The notes beneath the pieces were generated by a model. It worked only from the letters and a program-made list of their open reading frames with translations, had not been told where the DNA came from and did not search any database. 64,000 nucleotides of DNA, from contig CM041776.1 in assembly GCA_023374045.1 (NCBI GenBank), positions 117,943,000 through 118,006,999 on the forward strand, in the 5' to 3' direction. The position numbers were made by a program, and so were the translations under genes. Below are positions 44,456 through 59,215 of this stretch, piece by piece. The stretch comes from Limonium bicolor (Eukaryota > Streptophyta > Magnoliopsida > Caryophyllales > Plumbaginaceae). How positions within the stretch are numbered: the first letter of the stretch is position 1; every line of letters begins with the position of its first letter.

Positions 44456-47400
44456 TGTAATACCCCAACCCGAAATCCAATAAACTGAACGGCGATCACT
44501 CCCAAATAAAATACAACTGCAGCGGAAATAAATACAACAACCGGGCGGTATTACAATGCCGTTGGCCACCCTTGTGACCAACAAGGCTAAGTCCAAATAC
44601 AATCCTCAAATGTCACGGTCTGGAATACAGATACAACCCGAGATACTAGGAATCAAACTCAAGTAAAATACTGAAATAAAATAATTAACTAATAGCAGAC
44701 TCCCAAAGCTTGGTCTACCCCACCTACACTCAGTGTGGTGATCTTCTTAAACTTCAGGTACCTGAAAAATGGGGGTGCCCCCAAAGGGGCTCAGCAAACA
44801 ATGCTGGTATGGAAAACGTGCAGCCCATCGTCTACCGGGCCACACCAACTACTTTGTCGAACACATGCAGTTCATTTTTATAAAGCTGTAAACAAGCATA
44901 GTCTGATAATAACAAGTATCCATACAGGGACAATAATGTCACATAGAACAAGACAACGAAGGTCGAGTTAGCTGAACTGAAATTCTTTACTGATAGTCGG
45001 TCCACACAAATGGGACTGACAGTTATAACGAATATCTGAAGTAGTGGAGGTATAGTGACCTCGTTATAGAGAAAGGTTGGGTATAAAAACCCCAGGAGAT
45101 AACGTAGTTAAACCCTGAACTGAATGGCGTGGGAAATAAGAACCCACTAGAGGAATAAAGTCTTCCTCGAACTGAAGGGCATTTGAATCCCGGAAGGAAT
45201 AAAGTCTTCCTCCCAACTGAGTGTTCCGTCGCGACGTAGATAGGAGACGACCTGAGACAGGTACAACTCCTGTAGCATGCATGGCCAGATCCAACTGGGC
45301 TCCTCATTCTCGTAGTATAGAGTTGTTAAGTGTCATTAAAAGACGTTAAACAAGAACACAATGTGTATTGTCAATTATCACGTTTAGGATAATGACGTTT
45401 GTTATAAACTGAAGTTAGTGAGAGACTTGAGTACAAGTCCTCGGTATACTGAAACGCAGGTATTTAATCCACTGGTATAGTAGTGTTTGTATGCGTGGGA
45501 CATACACGATGTAGTCAGCAACATTCACGCACATAAAATAATACCACAGTGTGCAAGAGTAAAACAACAGTTTACATTAATTATCTTGGTCGTTATTTCA
45601 AACAACAGATAGCACACAAGCCGGTGTAATCCGTTAGAAAACAGGTTGCAAGAATCCCATACCGTTCACCGTAGACTGTTACTTGTAAATTCTCGGTCAA
45701 CGTCTGGTCAAACAAAGTCCTAGAATAGGATTAACTGAGAGGGTTAATTTATGTTACCCTTATATAATAATTCTATTGGATCTTTTAACAAATCTCATAT
45801 TGTTATTTCATGTGAGGTTTATTTCTTTTAATCACCTCATGATTTTATGTATAACTCATTTGTTATTCCTTTTGATTTATTTATAAATCCTTTAATGCAC
45901 ATATATGTGTTTATTGCATTTGTTGTTTTTATTTGTCTAGGTGACATAACAACTTATAATTCCTTAACTATATTTATATGTCATACATAGACATAAAATT
46001 CTTATAGTTTTATTATCTCCTTTTTAACCATAAATAATATTTATCGTTTATCTTTTAATTCCTTATAACCATGTAAGCTATAGTTTTTATAATTCCTTTA
46101 ATCAAAATTCTTTCTTCTAAATTCCTCCAAATATCCATGTAGGACCTATATTTATTTTAATCTAAATTCTTACTCTTATAATTCGGTTATTTACAAACAC
46201 AACCTCATAAGTTCATAAACTTTATATTAAATTCTAATCTCTTTATATTGTAGAGTTTTAATTTCTTATTTAGCTAAATTACAAAGCCATCCCTAATATT
46301 TTGGTATATAGCTTTTAAATATTATATCTCTCAAGAATTACAACTTAGCCCCTTAAATTCTCGACTTTAATAATTTATTTCTTATAATTACAATCTAACC
46401 ACAAAATCTTATAACTTTTACATAATGACATGTAAACTATAGTTTTAATTTTAATTCTCCATAAATGCCGAGTATATATTTATAAATTCCTAAATTACCA
46501 AACTAACCCCAAAGAATTCGGCTTTGGTCTTGAACTTTCCGTTAATTACATTTTCACCCCAAAACTTTCTAATAGTTACTTAATAACTTATAACTATAGT
46601 CTAAATATTTAATCCCTTAAAATTTCGAAAGTGGACCTAATAATTCTCTTAATTATGAATTCGCCCACTAATAAATTCTAAACTTTCATAACAACTTTTA
46701 TAAATTACATAATAGCCCAAAACTTTATAAAAAGTTATTTCAAAGCTTGTTTAAATTATCTAAAATTCTTAAACTTAATTCCTAACCTTATATTATATTA
46801 TAATTACACCAAACAGCCCTTTAGCTCTCGGTTTTTAATATAAGTACACTAAACTTTGTAAAAATTACATTTAACCCACATAACTTAATTAATTAGTCAT
46901 TTAGACACTAATAGAATATTCTTAACTCACCAAACTTTATGATATAAACTTATATACCTAAGTAGCTCATTAAAATCCATTTAACACATAAACCATTCGG
47001 CCATATTTATTGGTGACCATATAGTATATAAAAGTGGATTTATATGTCTAGATAATTATAAATAAATTCATAGGAGTTATATAACTCATGTATAAATTGT
47101 TGTAATGTCTTATATAAATTCTAAGCTCAAAATAAAGAACTTTTGCCCTTGATAATTCGGCATAAAATGATATATAACATAACTAAAATTTGTGACACAA
47201 AAATGTGTCTTAAGGTAAATATTTTCCTTATATGTTATAGGTTATATTTTTGGCATATAAAACCATATAGCTTCGGTATTATTTAACCTAAGAGGTGTAC
47301 ATAATTTTTGTACAATTTTTAGAAGCTTAACAAAGCTTATAATATAAGGGTTTACTTAGTAAACTTACTTCTTAACAAAGGTGGTTAAGTGCTTGAACTT

Positions 47401-49291
47401 CTTCTTGAATCTCCAAGCTTTCTCCAGGTAATATAGATGCTCCACTTCGGTTATGCAAGTGGTGAAGGAGTTTTAGGAGTTAGATCTTGAATAAAGATCT
47501 TAAGTAGATTTGTAAGTATTTTTACAAGAGTTTACCTTAGACTTTTCTCCTTATGAATTCGGCACTCCTAAGGTAGATGAAGAACAAGGATTCCTTCATG
47601 AAAATGAAGAAGGAAAGAACCTTAGAAGAAGTAGAACTTGGTTACACATAAAAATGTGCTTTAAGGATTTTCAAGCATTAAAACTACCTTAAGATAACCT
47701 TGAGATGCTCCTTGGTTTAATGTTGGTTTGGACAATCTCCTTGGAGAACTAATTGATGTCGAACATGTCTTGTTGCTAGGAAGAGTTTTGCTTCAAGGCT
47801 TGACAAGAATTGCTAAGAAATTACCTTAAAGATGAAGATAGAAGTTACATCTCCATTAATGGACTTAAGAGCTTCAAAGGAAGAAGATGAAGCTTAGAAG
47901 AGAGAGGAGAGAGCTTACCAAATTCGTAGGTGTGGAGTGCAAGAGGGGAAATGACACTAAACTTACGTATAAGGTAAGAGAGTGCCTTAGAATTTGATTT
48001 TTGTTTTGTTAATTTTTAATGTCAAATGACTATACTTTTTCCTTAGTTTATTACTGGTTTATTGGCTCAATAAATGCCCATTTCTCTGCATAATTTCGGA
48101 CATGTGGTGTGTGACAAGGCAAGAGTTGGAAAGAAGATGATTGTGAGCTAGAAGACAAGGTAATTTAGGTAAGTTATTCTTTTGATTTTTCTAAGTTAGG
48201 CTTGTCTTCTTCCTCCCTTGTAGAGTCACGAATTCAAGGTCAAATGGGTGTCTTAATTGACATTGAAGAGCCAAGGACAAGCATGTTAGGTCACATGGAA
48301 AAGAAGGAATCTAGAAAAGTGAATTCTAGATCCACTTTTTACTTTTTCTCATTTGTTTTTGTTCTAGCTCACATGGCCTTATTCCATGGCCTAATTTCGA
48401 CAGCTTGCTGGTCAAATGAGACCTACATACTTAGACATTAAGTTATAACACATGGGAAGGTGAGTCACCATGTTCTATGCTTTTATAAACTTTAATGCAA
48501 TTTTATACTAGTTTTTGCTCTCAAAATCGGCCCCTATAGAGAGTCTTGTTGACTAGTCACACCAACTGATTTAGAAGGTCATTTTAACCCTTTTTAATAT
48601 TACCAATTCGTGGTATGTCAAAAACTACAAGGCAATTGCGTAAAACGCGTTTTCGTGACACCCGAAGGTGTGTTTTGTGCTCTAAGGAAATTTTGGGAAA
48701 AAAATTGTTTTTATGAGTTCCAAGTGTTTTTAAACACTTATAATAGTAATTAAACATATATTAAGATGTTACATTGGTTATATGAGGTTATATCAACCCG
48801 TGACATAATTTACGGGCCATCGGGACACTCCCGGGCCAAAAAGGAGCGCTAAGAAATCCTCCTTTGGTTTTTGCTGAATTTGAGAAACCACTTCGTGGGT
48901 TCTCTTTAGAATGATAAATAATGATGTTAGGAACTCTAGGAATTAATTTTATAGGAGTTCGTGCCACCTCGGCACTCCTCCGGACTTTTCGTGCTTTAAG
49001 GAGCGGGTGTGAGCACTCCCGAGCATTTTGCGTATTTGACTGAATATAGCTTAGGGAATATATTTGTATATTCATATAATAATTGTATGACCATTAGTTT
49101 GAATATTATAGGGTCATACAAGGTCATGTTTGACCATATGCTTCTAAGGCGTTTTAGCGTTTATGGTGAAACGACTGTTTTTTTCGTAACGTTTTCATGC
49201 ATGGGTTTGCATGCGTACGTGAAATGATTTATATTGGATTATATCCAATAAATAATGATTAAATAATATTATTTAGATTTGGGGTATTTCA
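44456..49291 (-). mobile_element. Solo LTR C (4836 bp), minus strand
   Basis: On its own strand it starts TGAAATACCCC and ends GGGGTATTACA, with perfect 5-bp target duplications. There is no primer site, polypurine tract or second LTR inside, so it is a solo LTR left by recombination. The U5 side (44456-45330) has the CCGCTGC and 'gtggtcacaagggtggccaac'-type words shared with other LTRs here. The rest (45720-49290) is A/T-rich and carries no gene. The 79-residue ORF at 48202 resembles nothing I know. Confidence 0.9.
44749..44880 (-). promoter_or_regulatory. Structured LTR block in solo LTR C
   Basis: On the minus strand: AACTGCATGTGTTCGAC, then GCTGAGCCCC-TTT-GGGGGC (44777-44790), then ATTTTTCAG|GTACCTGAAG. 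Diverged in sequence but same order as in LTR A. Confidence 0.6.
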
Positions 49292-49296
49292 GCTAG
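49292..49296. repeat. Target-site duplication GCTAG, right (solo LTR C)
   Basis: Matches 44451-44455. Confidence 0.95.
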
Positions 49297-50231
49297 ACCC
49301 AGAGTAGGGTCGAAACCGGGGAAGTAAGACTATGCTAGAGAGCCATGAGTTTGGCCTAAGTATGTATTAAGAGTAACAAGCGTGACGTAGGAGACCTGTA
49401 GTGTCTCGAGAATCTACAAGAGCTTGAGTATAAATAACCCAAGAGTGTGGGTGAGATAATGAGTGTAAATAACCCAAGAGTATGGGTGAGATAATGAGAA
49501 TAAGTAACCCGAGAGTGTGGGTGAGTATAGTACGAGTAGCCTAAGAGAATGGGTGTGTATATGAGTAAGTAACCCGAGAGAGCGGGTGAGGTATTGAATA
49601 AGTAAACAAGGCATAGTGAGGAATAACCCTCAAGGCCTAAGAGTAACCAGATACAACTAACAACCTTGTTATGTTAGTTAGGAATCGTGTTCCGTGATTG
49701 GATGTAGATTCCTTGAGTAATACACATATATATTGTATTGCTACGATGCATGTTGTTTGACTAATGAACTCCATGTATATCCGACAAAAGTAGTCGGCGT
49801 ACCCCGGTTAGCGCTCGGGGTATGCGAATTTCATATGCAGCGTTAAGCTGAGCCCCTAGGGGCGATGTTTTTATTTTACAGGTACACCGAAGATGTTACC
49901 GTTCGAGAGTAGGACGGGGTCGGTGGGTTACATGGGTAGTAGTTCTAATTACTTATGTATTTAAGGAGGTGTAAGACCGAATGTGTTGTCGGCATCCATT
50001 TATTGTAGACTCGGTATAGTGAAGAAATGATTTGAGTATTGTATTTGTGTTGTGTACTCGGTTGTTCCAGTTCATCAGACCGTTACTGTATGAGAGTTAG
50101 GCCTGGTCAGCCATATGGGTGGCTATTGGCGTTGTTTCACCCCTCGTTGTAATTAGAGTTCCGCTGCGCGAGTAAGAGTAATTGGTGACAATGTATGAGG
50201 TAATGACGAGCTTAACGGTTGGGGTGTTACA
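49297..50231 (+). mobile_element. 5' LTR of LARD B, second segment
   Basis: Continues LTR sequence after solo LTR C and ends GGTTGGGGTGTTACA. It includes the structured block at 49756-49890. Confidence 0.9.
49756..49890 (+). promoter_or_regulatory. Structured LTR block, LARD B 5' LTR
   Basis: CCGAC-AAAAGTA-GTCGG, GCGTACCCC..GGGGTATGC, GCCCC-TA-GGGGC, then TTTTATTTTACAG|GTACACC. The first stem is kept although its loop differs from LTR A. Confidence 0.7.
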
Positions 50232-50235
50232 AAAA

Positions 50236-50247
50236 TGGTATCAGAGC
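50236..50247 (+). other. Primer binding site, LARD B
   Basis: TGGTATCAGAGC, four bases after the LTR end. Confidence 0.95.
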
Positions 50248-53200
50248 GAAGTATCGCTCTGATGGCTGGAAATACCGAGCTTAGGAAATCCGAGTTAGGA
50301 ATTAGAGACTTAGGGCTATGGGTTGAGTGGTAGCGTGAGAGATGCGCTAGTTAGGAACTTCCAGTATGATCTGGATACCTACAATACCAAACCCGCCCTC
50401 CACAACCCCCGTATTAAAAGTTCGGGAAAGAACGCCAAAAAAACGGGAAACCCGATCTGGCACTTACAAAATATTTCAAAATGAACCAGAACCTGTCATG
50501 CGGTAGATCCCGAGAACCGGAAATCCCGGAGACGGATCCCGCTGAAATGACAATAACTGCATGCAATGACGGAAGGTCGAGACATCCTAATCCAAGAGAC
50601 CAGAATTTGTGGCAGCTTGGGGGACATGCTTAGCAGTCGCGAGAACCCAGCTGTCGAGCAGCAGCAAAAAGGATGCACCAACCGCGCAACAAGGCAGATT
50701 CATGAGAACTAACGGGAACCGGGACACATGTCTACGGACCGCCATAGTTAATATTACCACCAACGGTATAACCCATTTACTAAGAATCTAGTCAAAGGTA
50801 GATGCACCCACCGCCACACCCAAAGAGGTTGCAATACTTACGATACAGTTTAGACAGCTACGAGCATAACCACGGATATACCCGAATAGGACTACAGAAG
50901 TAGTACCTAAATAAGTTAAACCTCGGTAACCACAGTAAAGACGTGGGAACGAGCAACGAGGTAAAGCATATAATTAAAGTATTAAGGAACTCCGAATGGA
51001 GGAGCACCTAAATGAATGACAGTCATGTCAAGAGGAATGAGAAGCAGCTCCAAGAAGCAAGTTATCCAACTAGGGGATCAAGGAAGAGCCAACGAGGCTA
51101 CCAAATACAATGTGAACAATACCGTGACCGGTATGAGTTAACCCAAAAACCGCCAGTACCGCGCACTTGCCACGGCAAGTGCATAATAGCGGGACTAATA
51201 AGAAGAGCTTAGACAAGCGACCAGTACTTAGCAAGTACCAAAGTGGCAAGAGAAGCCAATATAGCACCACAAACCCAAGAATTTCTGAACGAAACCTTGG
51301 AAAGGCCTAAAGGCCTGACCACTGTATAAAGAACATACCAGTCTGCAAGAAGTCAGACTTGGTAAGAAGCAACCGGCATTGAAATGCAGTGGAGATTTTA
51401 TTTTCAACTCGAATCTTTCTTCAAACATAGAATTTTTTCAAAAACTCCCAAATTTTAAAAAATCAACCCAGAGAATCACGGTAAGTTATCATAGCGATAT
51501 AAGAGGAGTTTGGCAACATACTTCACTTAGGCGTGTGACCGACACTACGGTGTACTAAACGAGACATGGAACGACCGCACTCCCAAGGAACTTGCGGGCC
51601 TGACAGACCAATTATGAGTTAGTTGGGTAAGTGGTAACGTATCAATAAGATACTCCATGTATGTATACAAGTAGAGTACGGAACACGGGAAGTAGCCCAC
51701 TCCATACTACGGACGAAAGAGCCAATCCAAACCAAGACAGTAGACACCTCGAATGATCGAAGAACACAAGGAAGCTTACCGAGTTAAGGGAGTCAAGAAT
51801 CCAGTAAGATGACGGATCTAAGAATATAGCATAGAGAAGTGCGAGAAGCACAGAGTATTGAACATAGACATTGGATATGTCTCAGAAATCACAAAGGAAA
51901 CATACGGTAACTGGAATGAATACCCAGTATAAATAATACGACAAATGCCTAGAATGAACATATTCATGTTCGATAAACGGGATAGAATTCCCAAAGTATA
52001 CTTCACTAAAGAGAATGACGACCTGACCAGGATCATAAAGGAGAAAGAACCAATGAATCTACCCAATAACGGGAGATGTTACAACCCAAAAGGGACATTT
52101 CAAAACATACATAACCGCAAGGCGGAGTAAGAATCTGAACATACCCATGAGTTCAAGCCAGATGTAATGGCACGACTCGATAACACCCCGGAGCAATCCG
52201 TGAAGGGTACCGAAGTCAACAGTAGTTGAACGAGATATCGTGTTGAGAATACAAGTGTTAAATCAAACACTCGGGTAGAACCCGAGGGGATCCCACGTAA
52301 AAAGGGAACACCCTAACTTGCCAGAGGGCATGAATTAGTATCAAAATACTTTAAGGGTCTTCCATGTTCGGAAGCGTGATGAAACTTCCATATCAAAAAC
52401 CCAGTAATACCTCCAAACCATTTAATGGTGTACGGAGAAGCAGAAACCTATATAAACAGCCGCATGGAGCATGACTCGAGGCAAGGTGGCTTGTAAGCCG
52501 ATAAAACCAACTACCATACGTAGATCCAAACGTTGTAAAACATATGCATAAAGGCATAAGAGTTATTGTGGAGCACGAACCACTACCTTAGAGTGGGGAC
52601 ACCACTTGTTATTGTGGAGCCTACGGAGCGGTAATTGCGTGAATCCTCCAGAGAAAGGCTACCACCTATGTATGTAATGTGAAACCATTAAAGCGGTGTA
52701 ATTAAACTTGAGCATGTGTATATTGCCAAGGAGTATTTGAAATCAAATAGTCTGCAGAAAGGCTTGATAGCAATGGAAAGAAACCGAGAGAGTAATCGGA
52801 TTAGTAGTAACATCGTATGTGTGCAGTATGAATTGCAGAGTAAACTATGCGCAAGAAACGTAGAGAGGTTTAATAGAGTAACATATTTCATTGAACTAAG
52901 TGAATGGCAAGCCATAGTATAAATGGCGAGAACACCTGGGCGGAAGCTAAAGTAGTAGCGGATGCCATAGAAATGAGAAAGACCAAGGTACGCAGTAAGC
53001 GACCATTGTAAAAGTATATTCAGATAGTGATCAGAGTAGATGAAGAAATGTGGTAAAGGAGACATAATCATTCCTATCTCATGAGAGATTTACCATCAAG
53101 GGTTTACGTTTCTACACTCTGTATGACTGAGTGTTTTGGTATTGCATTTAGCGGTAATGATCGAATGGGAGAGTCAGGAATTGAGAAATGTCAACGAAGC

Positions 53201-53837
53201 TTGTTGAGTGAGAATCTAGATAGATAACCGTGCGGCCATTGGCCAAAGATGCACAAAAAACGTGGGCAGTAACCCACAGGGCCCAGGATCGATATGTGGA
53301 AAAAGGCAGAGTAGTATGAATGAGGAATTCTTGTACAGAAATAAATAAACAAACATGATTCAGAAGTCATTATCAAATGAGGAAGCACTACATGCTAAGT
53401 AGCAGCTTGACCTCAACCGACAATAAGTCGGAAAAAGTAGTGAATAACCACAAAAGTATACAGAGTATACAAAAATATAGATTTCCGGAGAACTGGAGAG
53501 AAAATCTATAACTCATCGAATTCGCATACGGTAAGAGACACCTAGCGACGATTGAGAACCTTTATTCCCAAGACACAAAGGGATAAAAGGGAGTGGATCA
53601 ATACATTGAGAATACCAAAGAGCGAATTAAGCTCTAGTTATTAGGTCACGCAGCAGAAGCTTGTGGACCGTGATTCAGGGTTAAGTATACCTATATCATA
53701 AACCCCTTGAAGCCTTAGAGGCTAGAACCGAACCCGGTTATGAGTTAATTAACCACATTGAAGTTAAAACACTTCATAATACTCGAATTAATGAACCAAT
53801 GTTCAGTGATAACATATGGTTGGTTACGCGGGCGTAA

Positions 53838-53856
53838 CCCCTTTTAAGGGGGGTAG
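53838..53856 (+). other. Internal polypurine tract, LARD B
   Basis: CCCCTTTTAAGGGG leading into AAGGGGGGTAG, as in LARD A and after F pol. Confidence 0.8.
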
Positions 53857-55237
53857 GGCGAGAAACCGCTTAGAGTATGTTTTACGTATTGGTGCGTAAA
53901 CTATTATGTGCATAGCACAAAAAGAAATTGTTTTGATGATTGGAACTTATGTTACATAAACATATGTACCCATTCATTGTGTAATAATGATTATTGTGCA
54001 TGAGTGATGCAAGTAACGAGTATGTAATATTTATGAAAAGAGGAGTAGAGAGACTCCTAGGGAATGAGAATCCCTATAGTATATGTCTATTGAGATTAGA
54101 CATGAGATATGACGAGTATAAATCGGCATGAAACCGATGTGTAACCTAAGAGGGAGTGAGTTCCCTAGGTGATTTTATTTGAGAATGATTGATGGAGTGA
54201 GTTCCATCCTTTGGAGTTGTATGTTGTGTTTTAAGTTGAGTAATAATTTGACTAATGAGGCCACAATTATGGAATGCCTAGGCAAGGTAAGTGAAACAAA
54301 TTGAGAATAATGGATGACTTAAGTTCCATGATAAAGATAAATTGAAACAGATTGTTTTAAGAATATGACTAGAAAGAGTAAAAGATAGAAAACAAAAATG
54401 TTTGTCTATCTGATTGTTTGAAACTGACGTGGGAGGAGGAACTTGGTCTGCTAGCGATCAAGGGAAACCGAACACAAATTGGGGTGGAAGGATAGTTCAA
54501 CACTGATGCTGATCACATCAGGGTTGGATGATTCTTGAAGCTCCCTATAAGTGGTCACAAGTAATCACACTAAGAAAAGATACAGCTACCATAAATCTGA
54601 TTTGGAGTTGTGTGATGTTTTAAAAAGAATTTTCTTCAAGTATGAAGATGGAGACGGAAACTGGTTTTGAAACCGCTATCACCCGCCGATGGCTGTGGCC
54701 TTAAGTCTTGATGACCGGTAGAACGGTGGGCGTGTATTAGTTTTGAAACCATTGCACCGTACGTGCGGCGGTCCTAAGTGACCGGTTGGGGCGGTGTCAG
54801 TGTGTGATTTTTCCAAAGGCAGCAGGACGGGGAGAGTACCCTGAGATGTTCCTGTGTTGAGTGAGTCAACCAGAGTGCCTGAGGATATGTATATGTGTAA
54901 TGTTTTGATCAGAACCGAAGGGACCGTGGGCCAGAGAGAGTAAGTGCCCATTTCTCATGAAACGGCCGTGAACCAGAAAGAGTAAGTGTTCAACGTGACC
55001 GGTACCTGAGGGATCAGTAGTATAATACTCAATATGGATTCGAGGACGGTAGTGCCTTCTTGTCTTCGGACCGATTCCATGGAGAGAGAACAAAAGTATT
55101 TTTGATTGCTATACATGCTGTGATTTGTGTGTGGTATGTGTAGTATGTAATGTGACTGACTTGTGGAGTCTGTAAGGTTATACATGTATTATAACCTTGG
55201 CATAGCGTGCCCCTGAGAGTAACCATCTAGATTCACC

Positions 55238-55269
55238 AACTTTGAGGACAAAGTTCCTAAGGGGGGTAG
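55238..55269 (+). other. Hairpin plus polypurine tract before the 3' LTR of LARD B
   Basis: AACTTTG-AGGA-CAAAGTT, then AAGGGGGGTAG (55259-55269). Confidence 0.85.
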
Positions 55270-57267
55270 GTTTTAATACCCCGGATCTAAAAATGGTGAT
55301 TTAATTACTCTAATAAGATTATTAAGAGCCTAATTGTGCCTAGAGAGTATTGGTAAAAAGAATAAAACCAAAAGAAAAGAGAAATGCGTTAAACGCGAAA
55401 AACGCTAAAATGCGCATTAAATGAAAATAAGAGATATATATCTCGTAAGGGTCCGAGATGGATTCCTAAGGCTTAGTTAGGCCTAATTAGTGTACGGGAA
55501 TGATTCCGAAGAAAACGGATCCAAATAATGGATTAAAACCTTAAATAAGCATAAAAGCACGTTTTTCGAGAAAACCCGAAAACGTGACTTTAAGTCAAAT
55601 GGACCCGTAAAAATTGTTGATTAAATAACTATAAATAAGTGTTAATGGAAGCTTAATAACCATTAAAATTAATTAAACGAGAAAATTCCGGAAAACGGAC
55701 CCGGTAAGTGAATAGTGTCGAAACCGGGAGACGAAAACGCGTTTAATTCGAAAGACGAAAAACGACCCGGGCTACTAATGTATAGGGCCGGTTTTAATTA
55801 GTGTTATACACACATTAATAAGCTTGCTAGTAATTAGTAATAAGATGACAAGACAAATAAATAAAGCAAAAGGTGAAATAGTAAAAGTAGTTACTTACTC
55901 TCTCACCTCTCTTTCCTTCCTCATTTCACGTTTTATTTGCCCATCCCTCTGTATATCTTCTTCTCTTCCTCTGTCAACCGGCGATTCCACAAGAGAGCAC
56001 ACAGCCCATCTTCTTCCTCCTCAAGCTTGCTCATTTCTTCACCGAATCACACAAAAATTATACCGTTAGATTCGTATCGGCAAGGGCTACGTTTTCCACC
56101 CCTCAAATCTTGATTCCTCCACTTTCACTTCCATGGGTGTTGGGCCTTTTGAAGCTTGAAGAGCTTATTTTGACTCTCCATCATCTCCTTAATGCTCTAA
56201 GGTAAAATATAAGCAAAAGTTCATCATTCCTAGCTTGTTCTTGCAATTTGGAAAATTTTCCCACTTGAAAATTTTCTTCCATTTCAGTCGGTTTCTTCAT
56301 GTCCTTGTGGAGTGGTGGAACTTCATCATTTGTTGCCTAACTCTCCATTTGGATACCTTAAGGTAATCTCTAAGCTAAACCCTAAAACTAGCTCTTGTAA
56401 TTCTAGTTTTTGTGTGGGAAAATTAAATTAATAAGCTTGATATGTGTGTGTGGGGATATGATTGTAGTTGGCAATCTATGCTCCTTGGTATGTTGTGAAA
56501 ACAAGAAGAGGAAAGGGAACAAGAGAAAGAGGAAGAAGGAGTAAAAACCGAGAAAAAAACAAGGTAATGGGCTTACCTTGTGTTGGTTTATTTGCCTTGG
56601 GAAAACTTATGTTAGTGTTGTATAAAACCTTGAGCTTGAGTAGTAATGATACCATAATATTGTGAGTTGAATGAGAATGTTTAATGAGGCTCATGTGTGC
56701 AAATAAACCTTGAAGTTAGGTTAGTGTACATATGTGAGCAAATGGGATTTTGATGTGTTGTTTATGTTTAAACCAAACAGAGGGAGAAGAGTGTTTATGA
56801 GCTGATTTAAGTGTGGTGAAATGCTTAAAAAGTAGGCAAGTGCTGTCAAAATTTCCTAGGGATGTATGGACTTGAGTGTTTTATTCAAAGGAAGAGATTA
56901 GGTGTGTTTAAGAGGTTTAAGTGAGTGATTAATGGTTTGAAAACCAAACCAGAGTAGAGTGTGTTAGCAGTGAGATAATTCATTTGGGTGCTGGTAATGG
57001 CATTAGTGAATGAAGTATTGAATGGTGGGAGGCAACACCAAAATCTGTTACAAGAGTATTAGAAAACAATTATGAAAGTGTAAGTGAATTTTTGAGTGAA
57101 AATAATTAGAATTGGTGAGTGCACTTGGTGCTTAGTTTAAGGTGATTAAGAAGGGTAATTAAGTGTTAAAACATGTAGATTATAAGTGGGAAATTGGAAA
57201 GACAATGGTGGAAGAATGAGGTTGTAACAGATTTGGAAAAATGCAAATCTGTCAAAACTGCAACAGG

Positions 57268-57519
57268 GTCCGGACTTAGTCCATGGACAAGGTCCCGGAC
57301 CACCCCCTTAAATCATGCCGAGAGTTTTCCTGCACTTGGTCCGGGACTTGGGGTAAGGACAAGGTCCCGGACCACCCCATTTAAATAGACCGAGATCGAA
57401 CATCCATGCTGGTCCGGGACTTGGGATAGGGACAAGGTCCCGGACCATGGTAGAAAAACCACCCGAGAGTTACAACCAGCTTTGGTCCGGGACTTAAGAT
57501 AGGGACCAAGTCTCGGACC
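57268..57519 (+). repeat. Array of four hairpins, LARD B 3' LTR
   Basis: Same units. Unit 1 has lost one G (GGTCCGGAC). Unit 4 keeps the G-U variant of the 5' LTR. Confidence 0.95.
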
Positions 57520-59082
57520 ACCCCAGAAACCAACAGAGAGCATTTTTAAGGTTGGAAATGATGGGGGTTTAAATGTTAATAATGTTATAAGATGTTAAGG
57601 CCTTGTTTGGTGACATGTAAAGGCCCTAGGAAGTGTAAGAAAGTGTTAGAAGTGATTGAGAAGTGAGAACTCAAATTAACAAGAATAAAACCGAGTTAAC
57701 GTGGATAACGGGGTAAATACGGGAAAGCATTTTATTATGTACCGTATGAGTTTAGTATTAACAATAATGTTTGAAACATTATCAGAGATCGTGCGTGACC
57801 CGAGCTTGGTGAGATGACACGGTAAAAGTAAAACCCGGTGAAAGGTATGATTTTCTCATACTCCGCGTGCTAACCGAGTTACGTTGATTTGTGTGTTTGT
57901 GTGCCGGCTTAATTAAGATTAAAGCATGAAAATATCCCTTGTGTTGATTATGTATGTCATGTTGTATGTTGAATGAGCTAACATACTTGTATGCCGGTGT
58001 GGTCTAACATAGTGTAAAGACCGACACATAGTGAGTAACGTTTGGCTAGAGACCCTAGATCGGGTCGATGCTATGATAACGAAAATGTGCAAACACACAA
58101 ACTATCCGTTAAAGTATAACGACAACGCAAACATATGAACCCCTAGAATGTGAGGAGGTGTACGGGTTGAGTAAATACCCGATAATGGTTAGAAAACCAC
58201 ATTGAAACAATCCACGAAACAAATGAGAGTGGAAAGATAATGAACCTCCTTCAAGAGGATTTAAGATAGTTTCGAAGATGTGAACTAGCGATGAGGGTAA
58301 AAGAGACCTGAGGGATTAGTAGCTCCCTTGAGACATGGTCGACCTCCTATATGAGGATTTACCTGGTATATGCAAGTAACCGAAAGTATGAGTAAAGTAA
58401 ATGTATGGGTAACTCTTAAAACCTAAGATTAACCGAACTAAAGTAATGTTCCCAAGTCATTAGAAACATCGAGAGTGATGCTTCTAGACTAATATGCATG
58501 ATATTATTATAACTCCGAGAGAGGGGTGTATGGGAACGAGAGTAGTCCGAGAGTAGTCGGACCTAAGTAAAAGAGATAGGAACTAAGAGAGTTCCGTGAG
58601 CTAGTTGAACCTTCCCACCATGCTAGACCCAGAGTAGGGTCGAAACCGGGGAAGTAAGACTATGCTAGAGAGCCATGAGTTTGGCCTAAGTATGTATTAT
58701 AGAGTAACAAGCGTGACGTAGGAGACCTGTAGTGTCTCGAGAATCTACAAGAGCTTGAGTATAATACCCAAGAGTGTGGGTGAGATAATGAGTGTAATAA
58801 CCCAAGAGTATGGGTGAGATAATGAGATAAGTAACCCGAGAGTGTGGGTGAGTATAGTACGAGTAGCCCAAGAATGGGTTGTATGAGTAAGTAACCCCGA
58901 GAGAGCGGGTGAGGTATTGAATAAGTAAACAAGGCATAGTGAGGAATAACCCTCAAGGCCTAAGAGTAACCAGATACAAACTAACACAACCTTGTTATGT
59001 TTAGTTAGGAATCGTGTTCCGTGATTGGATGTAGATTCCTTGAGTAATACACATATATATTGTATTGCTATGATGCATGTTG

Positions 59083-59215
59083 TTTGACTAATGAACTCCA
59101 TGTATACTCCGACAAAAGTAGTCGGCGTACCCCGGTTAGCGCTCGGGGTATGCGAATTTCATATGCAGCGTTAAGCTGCCCCTAGGGGCGATGTTTTTAT
59201 TTTACAGGTACACCG
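59083..59215 (+). promoter_or_regulatory. Structured LTR block, LARD B 3' LTR
   Basis: As at 49756-49890, with a 3-bp deletion before GCCCC-TA-GGGGC. Confidence 0.7.

Larger units (their letters stand above)
50232..55271 (+). mobile_element. Internal domain of LARD B (no usable coding sequence)
   Basis: Parallels LARD A 22989-28013, with the pol fossil at 52933-52966 and the internal polypurine tract at 53846-53856. Many small indels separate the two, and none of the short ORFs is kept in both. Confidence 0.85.
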
